This document shows positions 27,245-35,610 of a stretch of 64,000 nt of DNA, piece after piece; the stretch's first letter is position 1; each line of letters opens with the position of its first letter. The notes beneath the pieces are model-generated. The model saw nothing but the letters and a program-made list of their open reading frames with translations. It was not told the DNA's origin and did not search any database. The position numbers and the translations under genes were made by a program. Source of the DNA: JAPLDB01 sp038206355 (lineage in GTDB: Bacteria; Bacteroidota; Bacteroidia; AKYH767-A; 2013-40CM-41-45); assembly GCA_038206355.1 (NCBI GenBank), contig JBBRAY010000009.1:32495-96494 (forward strand), written 5' to 3'.

Positions 27245-27860
27245 CCGGGACTGCATTTACTCTGATCGTCATAATCAACATAATTTTCAAATATTATATC
27301 TTGGCGAAAGCTACTTACATAAGCAATTCCACGCTTACCCTGAATCCCTAAAGGGAGCCATCGCGCAGTACGGGCTTGGGCTTGCCGCAGTGGCGAAACC
27401 AAAAGTAGAAATTAAAAATCGAAAACGTTTACTCCTATTTAGAAAAAAGAAATAATACCATTAGTACCAAGCAAAGCCATTGCGACAAGCCACCTGTTAC
27501 AAGCACACTCGGCTTTCAATCGAAGGTTGGCTCTTGGAATTTTGCTACGTTTTTTATTCGACAGTTTTGAAACTACGAAGCGACTCTCTCAGTCTCTCAG
27601 TCTTGCGCACACTTCTGCGACACACTTTGCAAGGGCATACAAGCTCCTTTTATTTATTTTATTCCATTTAAAAAGACAAAAGAAAAAATAATAAAGTGTG
27701 CTTGCATGTGGGGAAGGCTAGTTGGGGGGATTGTTGTTTCCTCCAAATTGATTTACGAAAAATATTTTTGCTTTTGTGTACTGTATATTGAAATGTTGTG
27801 TATATCTTTAACTCCACTAAAGAATATATTTATTCTTTAACCAAAAAAATCAAGGGTATC
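27245..27860. other. 616-bp intergenic stretch with a dispersed repeat and degenerate repeat-like sequence
   Basis: Holds the 19-bp repeat ACCCTGAATCCCTAAAGGG at 27337-27355 (second copy at 32218). Around 27560-27650 there is a low-complexity passage with CTCTCTCAGTCTCTCAGTC and GCACACTTCTGCGACACAC. No convincing gene; frames that start here are not supported by codon pattern or family. A GTG at 27798 opens the next gene's frame but the ATG at 27861 is preferred. Confidence 0.5.
27337..27355 (+). repeat. 19-bp dispersed repeat, left copy flanking the 27.8-32 kb patch
   Basis: ACCCTGAATCCCTAAAGGG is identical to 32218-32236 and in the same orientation; similarity extends a few bases on each side (GCT-ACCCTG... 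and ...AAAGGG-GCC with single changes). The internal CCCTAAAGGG is nearly palindromic. The two copies bracket the three-gene AT-rich patch. Confidence 0.7.
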
Positions 27861-28562
27861 ATGGCGGCTCCAGCAACAAGATTCAATCCCTATTATCCAA
27901 CAGTCGGAATACAGTTTACTGACGGGCTCGATGCAATTATTGCTGCACCGGATATTACTGCAGAAGAAGAATTATTTGAAAGAGTTGTTACTTACATTGC
28001 AGGGCTTTATTATACTTCGCCAACAATTGCACAACTGATAGAGTTGAAGGCGGTAGTTATTACTGCTGCTAACAATTACATGAATGGAGGAGTGAATGCT
28101 GCTGCATATGACGGAAGGCAACGCACATTCATTAATATGTTGTGTGGTGCTGCGCTGACAAATTATATTACTGCTGATACTATTGACAGCCGCATTCTTG
28201 ATGTTGAGTCGAACATTCCGAAATCAGGTTTGAGCTTTGACGGACAGTCACCTTTGTTTCTTGCGACATTGATGGGAACTTCTTGCTACGATTATTTTCA
28301 TTCGCTGATTGTTTCTCCACCCACGCCAAACCCTTGGGGAACTTATCTTGACGATGCTGAAGTTTCTGCGATTGCCAATCTTCCCTTCTGGACTTCCGCT
28401 TGCATGGAAGGCGCGTTGATTGGTGATAAACTTTCTGTAAGAGGAATGATTGAACCGACTACTGACATTGTAGGGATTGAAATTATTTGTTCTCTTGCTG
28501 TTGCCCTGACCGTTACTGCGGGAAAAATAATGTTCAAGTGGATTCCGAAAATGAAAGTGTGA
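27861..28562 (+). CDS. Protein of unknown function, short paralogue of the following gene
   Basis: With the ATG at 27861 (MAAPATRFNPYYPTVG) the product is 233 residues; the frame extends to a GTG at 27798 but the next gene's alignment supports the shorter form. There is no signal peptide. Most of the protein looks alpha-helical; near the C terminus the motif PTPNPWGTYLDDAEVSAIAN is followed by SMEGALIG-like and RGMIEPTTDIVG segments, then a hydrophobic run (IEIICSLAVALTVTAG) that could be a membrane helix. The same blocks occur in order in the first ~230 residues of the next gene (PTPNPWGTYLDVAEVSALVN, RGLIEPTTDVVG), so the two arose by duplication. I do not recognise the family. Confidence 0.78.
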   Translation: MAAPATRFNPYYPTVGIQFTDGLDAIIAAPDITAEEELFERVVTYIAGLYYTSPTIAQLIELKAVVITAANNYMNGGVNAAAYDGRQRTFINMLCGAALTNYITADTIDSRILDVESNIPKSGLSFDGQSPLFLATLMGTSCYDYFHSLIVSPPTPNPWGTYLDDAEVSAIANLPFWTSACMEGALIGDKLSVRGMIEPTTDIVGIEIICSLAVALTVTAGKIMFKWIPKMKV

Positions 28563-28616
28563 AGTGCAATTTGTTTGCATCAACTATTAGTGTTCATTTT
28601 TTTTATTCAATAAAAG

Positions 28617-30608
28617 ATGTCGGAAGAAACGGTTAACCCTTACGTAATACTCGGAGATGCAGTGCCGGGGTTTCTTGATACAATTATTGCTGTGCTTCCT
28701 GTTAGTCCTCCGCCTTCAGTTGATGATTTGGTTGACGCGGTGCAGGTATTAATCCTTGCTCTTTTTTATCCTTCGGCAACAGCAGCACAGGAAATAGAAA
28801 TACGGGCAATGATATATGCTGCGGTGAACGCATATATTAATGGTGGTATGGATTCAGCAGCATACAATACCAATCAAAAAAATTTTATTGAAAAGTTGTC
28901 GGTTGTTTCTTTGACTGATACAACTGCTGATACTTTGTTGGTAAGAATAGATGATACGGAAAATAATATTCCGATTGGAGGAATGAATGATGATGAACAG
29001 AAGCCGTTGTTTATTGCGACTGCAATTGGAGTTGGTGTTTACAAATATTTTAAAACGATTATTGATAGTCCTCCTACTCCTAATCCGTGGGGAACTTATC
29101 TTGATGTTGCAGAAGTGTCGGCACTTGTTAACCTGACGCATTGGACTTCTGCAAGTATGGAAGGGGCTTTGATTGGTTTTAAATTGTCTCCTCGCGGATT
29201 GATTGAGCCGACTACTGATGTGGTGGGTGTTGAAATTGTTTCTGCTCTTGCTGCTGCGTTGGTTGTTGTGGCGGGGAAGATTATTTTCAGGTTGATTCCA
29301 AATGTTCAATTCGTTTGGCCAGACATACCCTACACTGGTCCTCTTCTCATTAATGATTCTGTACCAATTACTGCTGACAACCGTTCGTTAAAAGTTAATG
29401 GGTTTGATGTAATTCTTGGAAACGTTGGGCTTGAAAACACGCTATTACAATATGCAGTTAATAATGGCTTTGGACAAATACAGCTTTATGATTTATATCC
29501 TGTTTTTAGAGATACAACTCCGTACCCGAATAATAAAAAAGATAAACTTGCCAACTTCATTCTTAAAGCTCGTCTTTCGTATGGGATTATGAATATTGGT
29601 TGTATAATGGGTGCCGGTACTGAGGGTTTTCAATTGGCTTTAAATTATAATAGAGAAGTATTACATGGTGCGCACGATACGTTGCATTATCCTTTAGCTG
29701 GTTCGCAACCGTTAGCACAGTTTAATATTTTCAATAAGGAAAGTGAGTTTTGGTTTGGGCACGTAATTAATTTTGTAATAGAGGGTCCTGTAATGGTAAA
29801 CGATGTGTTTTCAATTACCATAAATGGTACTCCTTATAGTTACACAGCAGTGGGCGGTGAGTCGGTTGATGATATAGCTGGTATTTTGGTTCAAAGTATC
29901 ATAACCTTTGGCGACACCTTAATTAATGGTCCAGCTTCGAATTTTATTTCTGAGGGCGAACCACCTGTTGCACTTGGAGGAGGAACTGGTAAATTTAAAA
30001 TTTCAATTAATCATGCGACTGCTGTTTCTTTAGGAATATTTGCTAATCTAACATTGAATTTTACTAATTTGAGTAATATTCATGTTGATTCTATTCTTCG
30101 AGATTCATTTGATGAGTGGATGGCATCATTAGTTTGGCTAAAACCTCAGTTGCAGAATTGGCAATTTACTTCTGCGTACATACAGAATAGCACTCCAGTT
30201 TGGGATGCTCTTGAAGCAAATCAATTAGTTCAACAAATCGGAGGCGCTGATGTAATTGATGTTATCGAGGCAACTAACTATACACCTTGGAACGGAAGTA
30301 CAACAGCGCCAAATATGGCTCAAGAGCCAAACGTAAGTGGAAGGATTCTACAGAGGATTGCTTTAGCAGCTTATAATTTCATTCCTCCCAAGATTCAAAA
30401 ATTTCGTCCATTGTTTAGTGCAGAATTAGATTTTCAGGGGTATTTTTTTCAGAACAATGCTATTTTACCTTCTGAAAATATTTGGAGAGGCGCTTATGCT
30501 GGTGACAATGGATTTGCATTTACAAGCAAGGCAAATGTAGCTTTGACTGGCTTTTCTTATTTTGCTTATTCGTTTATGTCCAATATACATTTGGTTAGAA
30601 GTAGATAG
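28617..30608 (+). CDS. Two-part protein: shared N-terminal domain plus TIM-barrel-like C-terminal region, function unknown
   Basis: A 663-residue protein. Residues 1-230 repeat the previous gene product, ending in the same hydrophobic segment (VSALAAALVVVAGKIIF). From ~250 a new region begins: LLQYAVNNGFGQIQLYDLYPVF, KLANFILKARLSYGIMNIGCIMG, FNIFNKESEFWF and SFDEWMASLVWLKPQL have the spacing of strands and helices of a glycosidase-like TIM barrel found in Bacteroidetes secreted proteins. Between the last two motifs (~395-480) sits an inserted segment, VMVNDVFSITINGTPYSYTA then ESVDDIAGILVQSI, which resembles a small beta module found in phage-tail and adhesin repeats. There is no signal peptide or sorting domain, which is odd for such parts. 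The next gene begins 11 bp after the stop. Confidence 0.78.
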   Translation: MSEETVNPYVILGDAVPGFLDTIIAVLPVSPPPSVDDLVDAVQVLILALFYPSATAAQEIEIRAMIYAAVNAYINGGMDSAAYNTNQKNFIEKLSVVSLTDTTADTLLVRIDDTENNIPIGGMNDDEQKPLFIATAIGVGVYKYFKTIIDSPPTPNPWGTYLDVAEVSALVNLTHWTSASMEGALIGFKLSPRGLIEPTTDVVGVEIVSALAAALVVVAGKIIFRLIPNVQFVWPDIPYTGPLLINDSVPITADNRSLKVNGFDVILGNVGLENTLLQYAVNNGFGQIQLYDLYPVFRDTTPYPNNKKDKLANFILKARLSYGIMNIGCIMGAGTEGFQLALNYNREVLHGAHDTLHYPLAGSQPLAQFNIFNKESEFWFGHVINFVIEGPVMVNDVFSITINGTPYSYTAVGGESVDDIAGILVQSIITFGDTLINGPASNFISEGEPPVALGGGTGKFKISINHATAVSLGIFANLTLNFTNLSNIHVDSILRDSFDEWMASLVWLKPQLQNWQFTSAYIQNSTPVWDALEANQLVQQIGGADVIDVIEATNYTPWNGSTTAPNMAQEPNVSGRILQRIALAAYNFIPPKIQKFRPLFSAELDFQGYFFQNNAILPSENIWRGAYAGDNGFAFTSKANVALTGFSYFAYSFMSNIHLVRSR

Positions 30609-30618
30609 AATAATTGTT

Positions 30619-31959
30619 ATGAGAAAAATTTTATTTTTAATACTAATTACGGTCAATGCATTTGCTCAACAATCTACTTTTGAGACAGTAGCGGGGGCGG
30701 AATATCATGACTCTCCTGCTTCTGTAGTTGAAGTTAATAATATGTATGCAGTTGGTGGTAATACCAAATTTTCAATGGGTTCGGACCAACTATTCTACTT
30801 ATTAAGGTGGGATACCTCAGGGCAATTTATACCTCCAACCTATGAGCATAATTATGGTGCATACTGCACTAAAATGATAAGCACACCTGATGGAGGGTTC
30901 CTTTATTCCGGTGTTATCTATACAGTCCCACACCCGCTTTCTATTCTTGTAAAAATAAGTTCTCTGTATGCGCAAGAGTGGGTTCATCAGGATAGTTCAG
31001 TATATTTATTCACAGATGTTATTGCAACTACTGACGGTAATTATTTGATTGCAGGGAGAGGCGATTCCAGTTCGATTCACTACATTAAAATTAATCCAAG
31101 CGGAAATGAAATTTGGCATAGACATTTTGCTGCTAGTGGATTTTATAATACATCAGTCAATATAAAAGAAGTTGGCGATGGTTACATTTCTTGTTATTAT
31201 GGTTCAGCGTTCTGTGTAAATAAAATTGACAGCTTGGGAGATACCCTTTGGACAAAATCATTCGAAGTATTTGGTGGTGGTAAAATTGAATATGCTGGGA
31301 ACCACATTTATATTTCCGGAGGCATCTCAGCTTCCTTTCGACCTGATAGTTTAGATGCTGCTGCTCTTCTTTGTTTGAATAATGTTGGGGATTCTCTTTG
31401 GACACAAACATATTCATTTAATGGAGGAAATGTTTCTGCTGCAAATATTCATTCGACACTTGATGGAAATTTATTACTCTGTAGTTCGGGAGTAGATACC
31501 GGAGATATTTTTGGGTATAACTATGCTTTTATGTTTAAGACGGATTTATCCGGTAATTTATTGTGGGAATATTTTTATGGAATTGGTGATTCATTATATG
31601 AAAATGGTAGGGATGCGATAAGTACAACTGATGGAGGGTATTTGATGACTGGTCCATGGGAACAATCTGCTACTTTTCTTGTAAAGGTTGACAGTACGGG
31701 ACACCTGAACTTTATAAATTTAATACCTAATCAGGATAATTTTCTGATATACCCAAACCCAGTAGCCAGTAAGCTTTTCATAATGTCTTATTTTAATGCT
31801 TTTATGCGATTGAGAATTTTTAATCTGATGGGAGAACTACAAATGGATATTCTTAACCCCAAGAATGAAATTGATGTATCTTTTCTTGCTCTTGGTATGT
31901 ATTTTATTCAACTGCAAACTGAAAAAGGCAGTGTTGTCAATAAGTTTGTAAAGGAATAA
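30619..31959 (+). CDS. Secreted beta-propeller-like protein with T9SS sorting domain
   Basis: The frame overlaps the previous gene from 30562, but the ATG at 30619 starts a clean signal peptide (MRKILFLILITVNAFAQQ), giving 446 residues. Repeats of about 45-50 residues carry the pattern TxDGGYLxxG...VKVDSTG (for example STPDGGFLYSG, ATTDGNYLIAG, STTDGGYLMTG), as in propeller proteins like the one at 59643. The last ~80 residues are a type A sorting domain (FLIYPNPVASKLFI, IFNLMGELQMD, GMYFIQL, KFVKE). It closely follows the 663-residue gene and may be in one operon with the pair, making it the only obviously exported member. Confidence 0.85.
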   Translation: MRKILFLILITVNAFAQQSTFETVAGAEYHDSPASVVEVNNMYAVGGNTKFSMGSDQLFYLLRWDTSGQFIPPTYEHNYGAYCTKMISTPDGGFLYSGVIYTVPHPLSILVKISSLYAQEWVHQDSSVYLFTDVIATTDGNYLIAGRGDSSSIHYIKINPSGNEIWHRHFAASGFYNTSVNIKEVGDGYISCYYGSAFCVNKIDSLGDTLWTKSFEVFGGGKIEYAGNHIYISGGISASFRPDSLDAAALLCLNNVGDSLWTQTYSFNGGNVSAANIHSTLDGNLLLCSSGVDTGDIFGYNYAFMFKTDLSGNLLWEYFYGIGDSLYENGRDAISTTDGGYLMTGPWEQSATFLVKVDSTGHLNFINLIPNQDNFLIYPNPVASKLFIMSYFNAFMRLRIFNLMGELQMDILNPKNEIDVSFLALGMYFIQLQTEKGSVVNKFVKE

Positions 31960-32014
31960 TTTTTTTACAATTTAAATTTAGCAGGCACTTTACTACGAAG
32001 AAGGGGAGCGGAGG

Positions 32015-32083
32015 GTAAAAATAAATGTGGCAAATACCGCTGTGAAAAAAATAAGCAGAAGTATTTGCCTCTTTTATTTTTAC
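32015..32083. repeat. 23-bp imperfect inverted repeat in the gap 31960-32265
   Basis: Arms at 32015-32037 and 32061-32083 pair at 20 of 23 positions (outer GTAAAAATAAA, inner GGCAAATAC) with a 23-nt loop. It lies 55 bp after the T9SS gene stop. It may be a terminator or a small palindromic element at the edge of the 27.3-32.3 kb patch; the remaining gap sequence has GCCGCGTTT-type GC-rich pieces and the 19-bp repeat at 32218. Confidence 0.7.
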
Positions 32084-32217
32084 GAAGGGATAGCCAAAAC
32101 GGCTTTGCCGCGTTTCGGAACTACACACTTTCGGTTTGCTGTGCCGCAAAATCGGAGCTGTTCGAGTTGCTGATAACACTGTAATAAATTTTATTGTACT
32201 ATGCAAATGCCGCGCTC

Positions 32218-32236
32218 ACCCTGAATCCCTAAAGGG
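32218..32236 (+). repeat. 19-bp dispersed repeat, right copy
   Basis: Identical to 27337-27355. It lies 29 bp from the stop codon of the convergent dehydrogenase gene. With the left copy it encloses 4.9 kb holding the paralogue pair and the T9SS propeller gene. Confidence 0.7.
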
Positions 32237-32265
32237 CGCCTACTCGCATTACTTCGATATATATT

Positions 32266-33483
32266 TTATTGTGCTATGTAATCCCGCAGGTATTCAAATC
32301 GCTCCGTCAGTTTTCCATTTTTCACAATTGATGCGCGCGAAATGAGTCCGTCTTTATCCTCTCCGAAAAGTGATGGAAGCACGCGTTCAATTAAATGTTT
32401 GCCGAAACCATCGCTTGCATCACGGGGTAATTCGCATGGGAGATTATCAATTGCCATTACTGTGATCGCACTTTTTTCAAATGAATCAACAACCTTTTCT
32501 GTCATTGGATCAAAGCCATAAAATTTATCTTCAATGGTAGTTGCTTTAACAGTTGACGGAACGCTGCCATTCAGATCGCAGGTTACATCTGCAATAACTC
32601 CAATGCGAAAGTCGGGATCACGCATCCGCCTCAGAGAAAAAAGTATGTCGGCATTGGGATCCCAGTAGGTACAATGTATCAGCATGTCGCAAACTGATGC
32701 ATAAGATCCGGAATCGCTGAAGGTACAACGGTAATTTTCAGGGTTGTGGTGAAAATCATAAGCGCTGAAAGGTGAATGGTCCTTTGATTCATAATAATCT
32801 TCTGAATGCAATTGCACATACACTGCTTCACGAAATGCGTAATTCAGAAATTCATAAGGTGTAACTTTTCTGATGTTCATCGCTCCCATCGTTTCACATG
32901 CACCATTGGCCACGCGCCCGCCGCCGGTTACAACAATCTTGATATTCGGCAAGTGGGCACTGTCGAGCAAAGAAAATATCTCCTTTTTGTCGTGAGAAAG
33001 ATTGGCCGGTTTCAAATCAAACAAATGATATTTTTTTCCGTAAGCCATCAGTCCGTTGTAAGCACCAACGATTCCTGCATATCTTCCAAAGCCGATGACT
33101 CTGTTATCTTTATGGTCAACGAGACATTCGTAATCAATGAGCGTAATATTTTTTTTCAATGCTGTACGAAGGAGTTCCCTGTTGTGCGGTTGTTTTTTGA
33201 TGGTATGAGAAAAGAACAAGTATCTTTTTCCTTCGATCAGATTTTGCTTCGGCACCTCTTTAATTCCGATGAGAATATCACAATCACTAACATCTTCTTT
33301 TAAAGTTATACCCACTTTTGCATACTCTTCATCTTTAAATGCCCGCCAGTCACTAGGTTGAATAATCAATTCAACTCCGGGATAGTCCTTAACAATCTGA
33401 CAGCATTGCTCCGGCGTAAACGGTACGCGCTTATCATGCGGCACTTTCTCTTCTCTTATTATTCCAACTTTAATTTTAGTCAT
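32266..33483 (-). CDS. NAD(P)-dependent dehydrogenase of the alanine dehydrogenase/saccharopine dehydrogenase (Lys1-like) family
   Basis: A 405-residue oxidoreductase with an N-terminal AlaDH/PNT-type domain (KVGIIREEKVPHDKRVPFTP, VGITLKEDVSDCDILIGIKEVP) and a Rossmann domain around residue 180 with the nucleotide loop VVTGGGRVANGACETM. The segments DMLIHCTYWDPNAD and GVIADVTCDLNGSVPST are seen in the saccharopine-dehydrogenase (L-lysine-forming) branch, so it may act on lysine or a related amino acid rather than on alanine. It lacks the transmembrane domain of transhydrogenases. It starts at the ATG at 33483, 96 bp after the Smr gene. Confidence 0.85.
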   Translation of the reverse strand: MTKIKVGIIREEKVPHDKRVPFTPEQCCQIVKDYPGVELIIQPSDWRAFKDEEYAKVGITLKEDVSDCDILIGIKEVPKQNLIEGKRYLFFSHTIKKQPHNRELLRTALKKNITLIDYECLVDHKDNRVIGFGRYAGIVGAYNGLMAYGKKYHLFDLKPANLSHDKKEIFSLLDSAHLPNIKIVVTGGGRVANGACETMGAMNIRKVTPYEFLNYAFREAVYVQLHSEDYYESKDHSPFSAYDFHHNPENYRCTFSDSGSYASVCDMLIHCTYWDPNADILFSLRRMRDPDFRIGVIADVTCDLNGSVPSTVKATTIEDKFYGFDPMTEKVVDSFEKSAITVMAIDNLPCELPRDASDGFGKHLIERVLPSLFGEDKDGLISRASIVKNGKLTERFEYLRDYIAQ

Positions 33484-33579
33484 GGCTTATTTTCGGCGGG
33501 CTAAAGTACAATGGAAAAGGAAGTAACCGGCAATAGCATATCCGTTGTTTATAACAGCCACTCCGCCACAAAATCCGGT

Positions 33580-34641
33580 TCAGGAAAAAATTACTTCTGT
33601 AGCTCCATGGCCAAATTTTTCGTAAGGCGCTTCACCAAACCTGATGTCGGCATATTTCTTTAACTCTTCTCTGATGGCTGATTTCAGAATGCCCTCTCCT
33701 ACCCCGTGAATAAAAATAATTTTGTAGTAATGGTTGATGATGGCCTGATCCATTTCATATTGAAATTTTTTCAACTGGTAAGAGATGATCTGGGAATTAC
33801 TCATATCACTGTGGTCTTTCAGTAATTCCTCGATGTGCAGGTCCACCACTTTTTCCTTATTCAGGATGACAAATTTATCCGTCTTTTTCTTTTTTCCTTT
33901 TACATCAGGAACTTCCCGACGTTTCGCATTTTCTCCTTTTTGAAATTCATACCGGTCTATGAGTTTCTGCATATCCACATCTGCTTCGCGGCCGAGGACG
34001 TACAAAGGCATCAGTAAAGTTTTCCTGTCTTTGTGCTTAATGGTATCCCAGTTTTCCCCCTCTACAAAATCGGAAGAAGAAAATTTAAGCGATTTTTCTG
34101 CGAACGGCCTTGGCTTATACATTCCCTCACTAAAGAATAAAAACTGAAAAACAAAACCATTGAAATGATGTAACTCATCCTGAGAAAATACGCCGATGAC
34201 AACTTCATTCTTTGACTTCAACACTCCCGCTGAAACACCGATTCTCAAATCATCATCTTTTCTTGCAACCGTAAAAGAAACAGAACTGTTGCAGTTATTT
34301 ACAAGTCTCAGTTCAATGTCACTACTTAGCGGAGAAACGCTGTCCAGTAAAATGATCGCTGCATAAATTGTCTCATCTGCATCCAGGGATGAAATAACAG
34401 ATGTCTGTTTGGGAGAAACAGTTGGCTCCTTTATATCCTTCATCTCTTTTTCCTCCCGGCCCGGCGAATGCAATCTTTCATCCATCTGGAATTCAATTCG
34501 CACAAGGTATTTTGCAGGAGCAGTATGTGTGAAGCCGAATTCATCGGTTACCTCTACCCTGTCGTTGTTCAGTAGTTTGGTAACGACTCCTTCAATCGCT
34601 TCATTTAAAAATCTGACTTTTTCTCCCGGTAGTAACTTCAT
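33580..34641 (-). CDS. DUF2027/Smr-domain protein
   Basis: A 353-residue Bacteroidetes protein. The N-terminal DUF2027 part begins KLLPGEKVRFLNEAIEGVV, an SH3-like fold, and continues to ~residue 240 with beta-rich DUF2027 sequence (VIGVFSQDELHHFNGFVFQ). A lysine-rich linker leads to a C-terminal Smr domain: EKVVDLHIEELL and IIFIHGVGEGILKSAIREEL, where DLH and HGxGxG are the motifs associated with nucleic-acid nicking or ribosome-collision roles in other Smr proteins. It lies 6 bp downstream of the DUF2279 gene, so both are likely translated from the long transcript that includes the T9SS paralogues. Confidence 0.9.
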   Translation of the reverse strand: MKLLPGEKVRFLNEAIEGVVTKLLNNDRVEVTDEFGFTHTAPAKYLVRIEFQMDERLHSPGREEKEMKDIKEPTVSPKQTSVISSLDADETIYAAIILLDSVSPLSSDIELRLVNNCNSSVSFTVARKDDDLRIGVSAGVLKSKNEVVIGVFSQDELHHFNGFVFQFLFFSEGMYKPRPFAEKSLKFSSSDFVEGENWDTIKHKDRKTLLMPLYVLGREADVDMQKLIDRYEFQKGENAKRREVPDVKGKKKKTDKFVILNKEKVVDLHIEELLKDHSDMSNSQIISYQLKKFQYEMDQAIINHYYKIIFIHGVGEGILKSAIREELKKYADIRFGEAPYEKFGHGATEVIFS

Positions 34642-34647
34642 GAGTTG

Positions 34648-35607
34648 TCAAAAGTACAAAGCCCTGAACTTAGTTGCACGTCCTTCATTAATTTCTATTG
34701 CCGGAGAAGGCAAATGGATAATATTGATGATCTTAAATATTCCTCCCAGAAATTTTGAACGGGTATTTATCCTTGCAAGGTCGAGGTCAATGGCAATATA
34801 ATACTGCCTGTACCTGTCGAAAGACGGAATCGGTTTACCATTTGCTTCAGTAGGATTTGTATAACCACCCGTCATACCTTCTGCGCCATACCCCAGTCCA
34901 AGGCTCAGCCATTTCGGGAATCGTGAATTTTTTTTCATAAATGAATAAGGATTGATGCTCATCCAGCAAGTCAATCCGTTATAGTCTTTTAATATTTCCT
35001 CAATCAGATTTGATCCAAGCACATTCGGGCGGTACTTTGCATATTTCGTCTGATGAAATGAATATTTCAATGTGATGCGTTGTTCATCCCACAAAAGTTG
35101 CTGCGATAATATTGTTCCGGCACCCAATGTATTTGCAATCACATCACCGGAAGAGAAACCCCATTCCGAGGAGAAGCCATCAAATACTTCAACTGTTGTC
35201 TGAAAAAGATATGCAATACCGGTACCATATAGCGCAGATTTTTTTTTGCTCACTCCCGACCAGTAAAACAATTGCATGATGGGCTTACTCACGCTGTACG
35301 CATCCCACATGTGTGCGAATTTGTCCATCTGTTGCCATTCGCCATTGTCGTTGAAAAAATGAAATGAAGATTGCGGATAGCCCCGGTACCACTGCGTATA
35401 AAGCCACAACATACTCGCCGGATAAACGGCAGCAATAGAATAATTAATAAAATGTATCCTGTGTTTATCAGGAAACGGTGATACTTCAAATAGTCCGACG
35501 GAATCCGACCGCAATGAAAACTTACCACTTTCAGGAGAGAAATCACCGGCAAAAGAAATTGACGACCGGAACAAAAGGAAAATCAGAATAAAAAAAATTT
35601 TCCGCAT
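34648..35607 (-). CDS. DUF2279 family envelope protein
   Basis: A 319-residue exported protein (signal peptide ending SISFAGD). The family core is clear: SFHFFNDNGEWQQMDKFAHMW, then QLFYWSGVSKKKSALYG and VFDGFSSEWGFSSGDVIANTLG. DUF2279 proteins are predicted outer-membrane or periplasmic proteins without known function; the C-terminal half has alternating strands ending in F, fitting an outer-membrane barrel. Its start lies 3 bp after the stop of the last T9SS paralogue, so it belongs to the same presumed operon, although it is unrelated in sequence. Confidence 0.87.
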   Translation of the reverse strand: MRKIFFILIFLLFRSSISFAGDFSPESGKFSLRSDSVGLFEVSPFPDKHRIHFINYSIAAVYPASMLWLYTQWYRGYPQSSFHFFNDNGEWQQMDKFAHMWDAYSVSKPIMQLFYWSGVSKKKSALYGTGIAYLFQTTVEVFDGFSSEWGFSSGDVIANTLGAGTILSQQLLWDEQRITLKYSFHQTKYAKYRPNVLGSNLIEEILKDYNGLTCWMSINPYSFMKKNSRFPKWLSLGLGYGAEGMTGGYTNPTEANGKPIPSFDRYRQYYIAIDLDLARINTRSKFLGGIFKIINIIHLPSPAIEINEGRATKFRALYF

Positions 35608-35610
35608 ACT

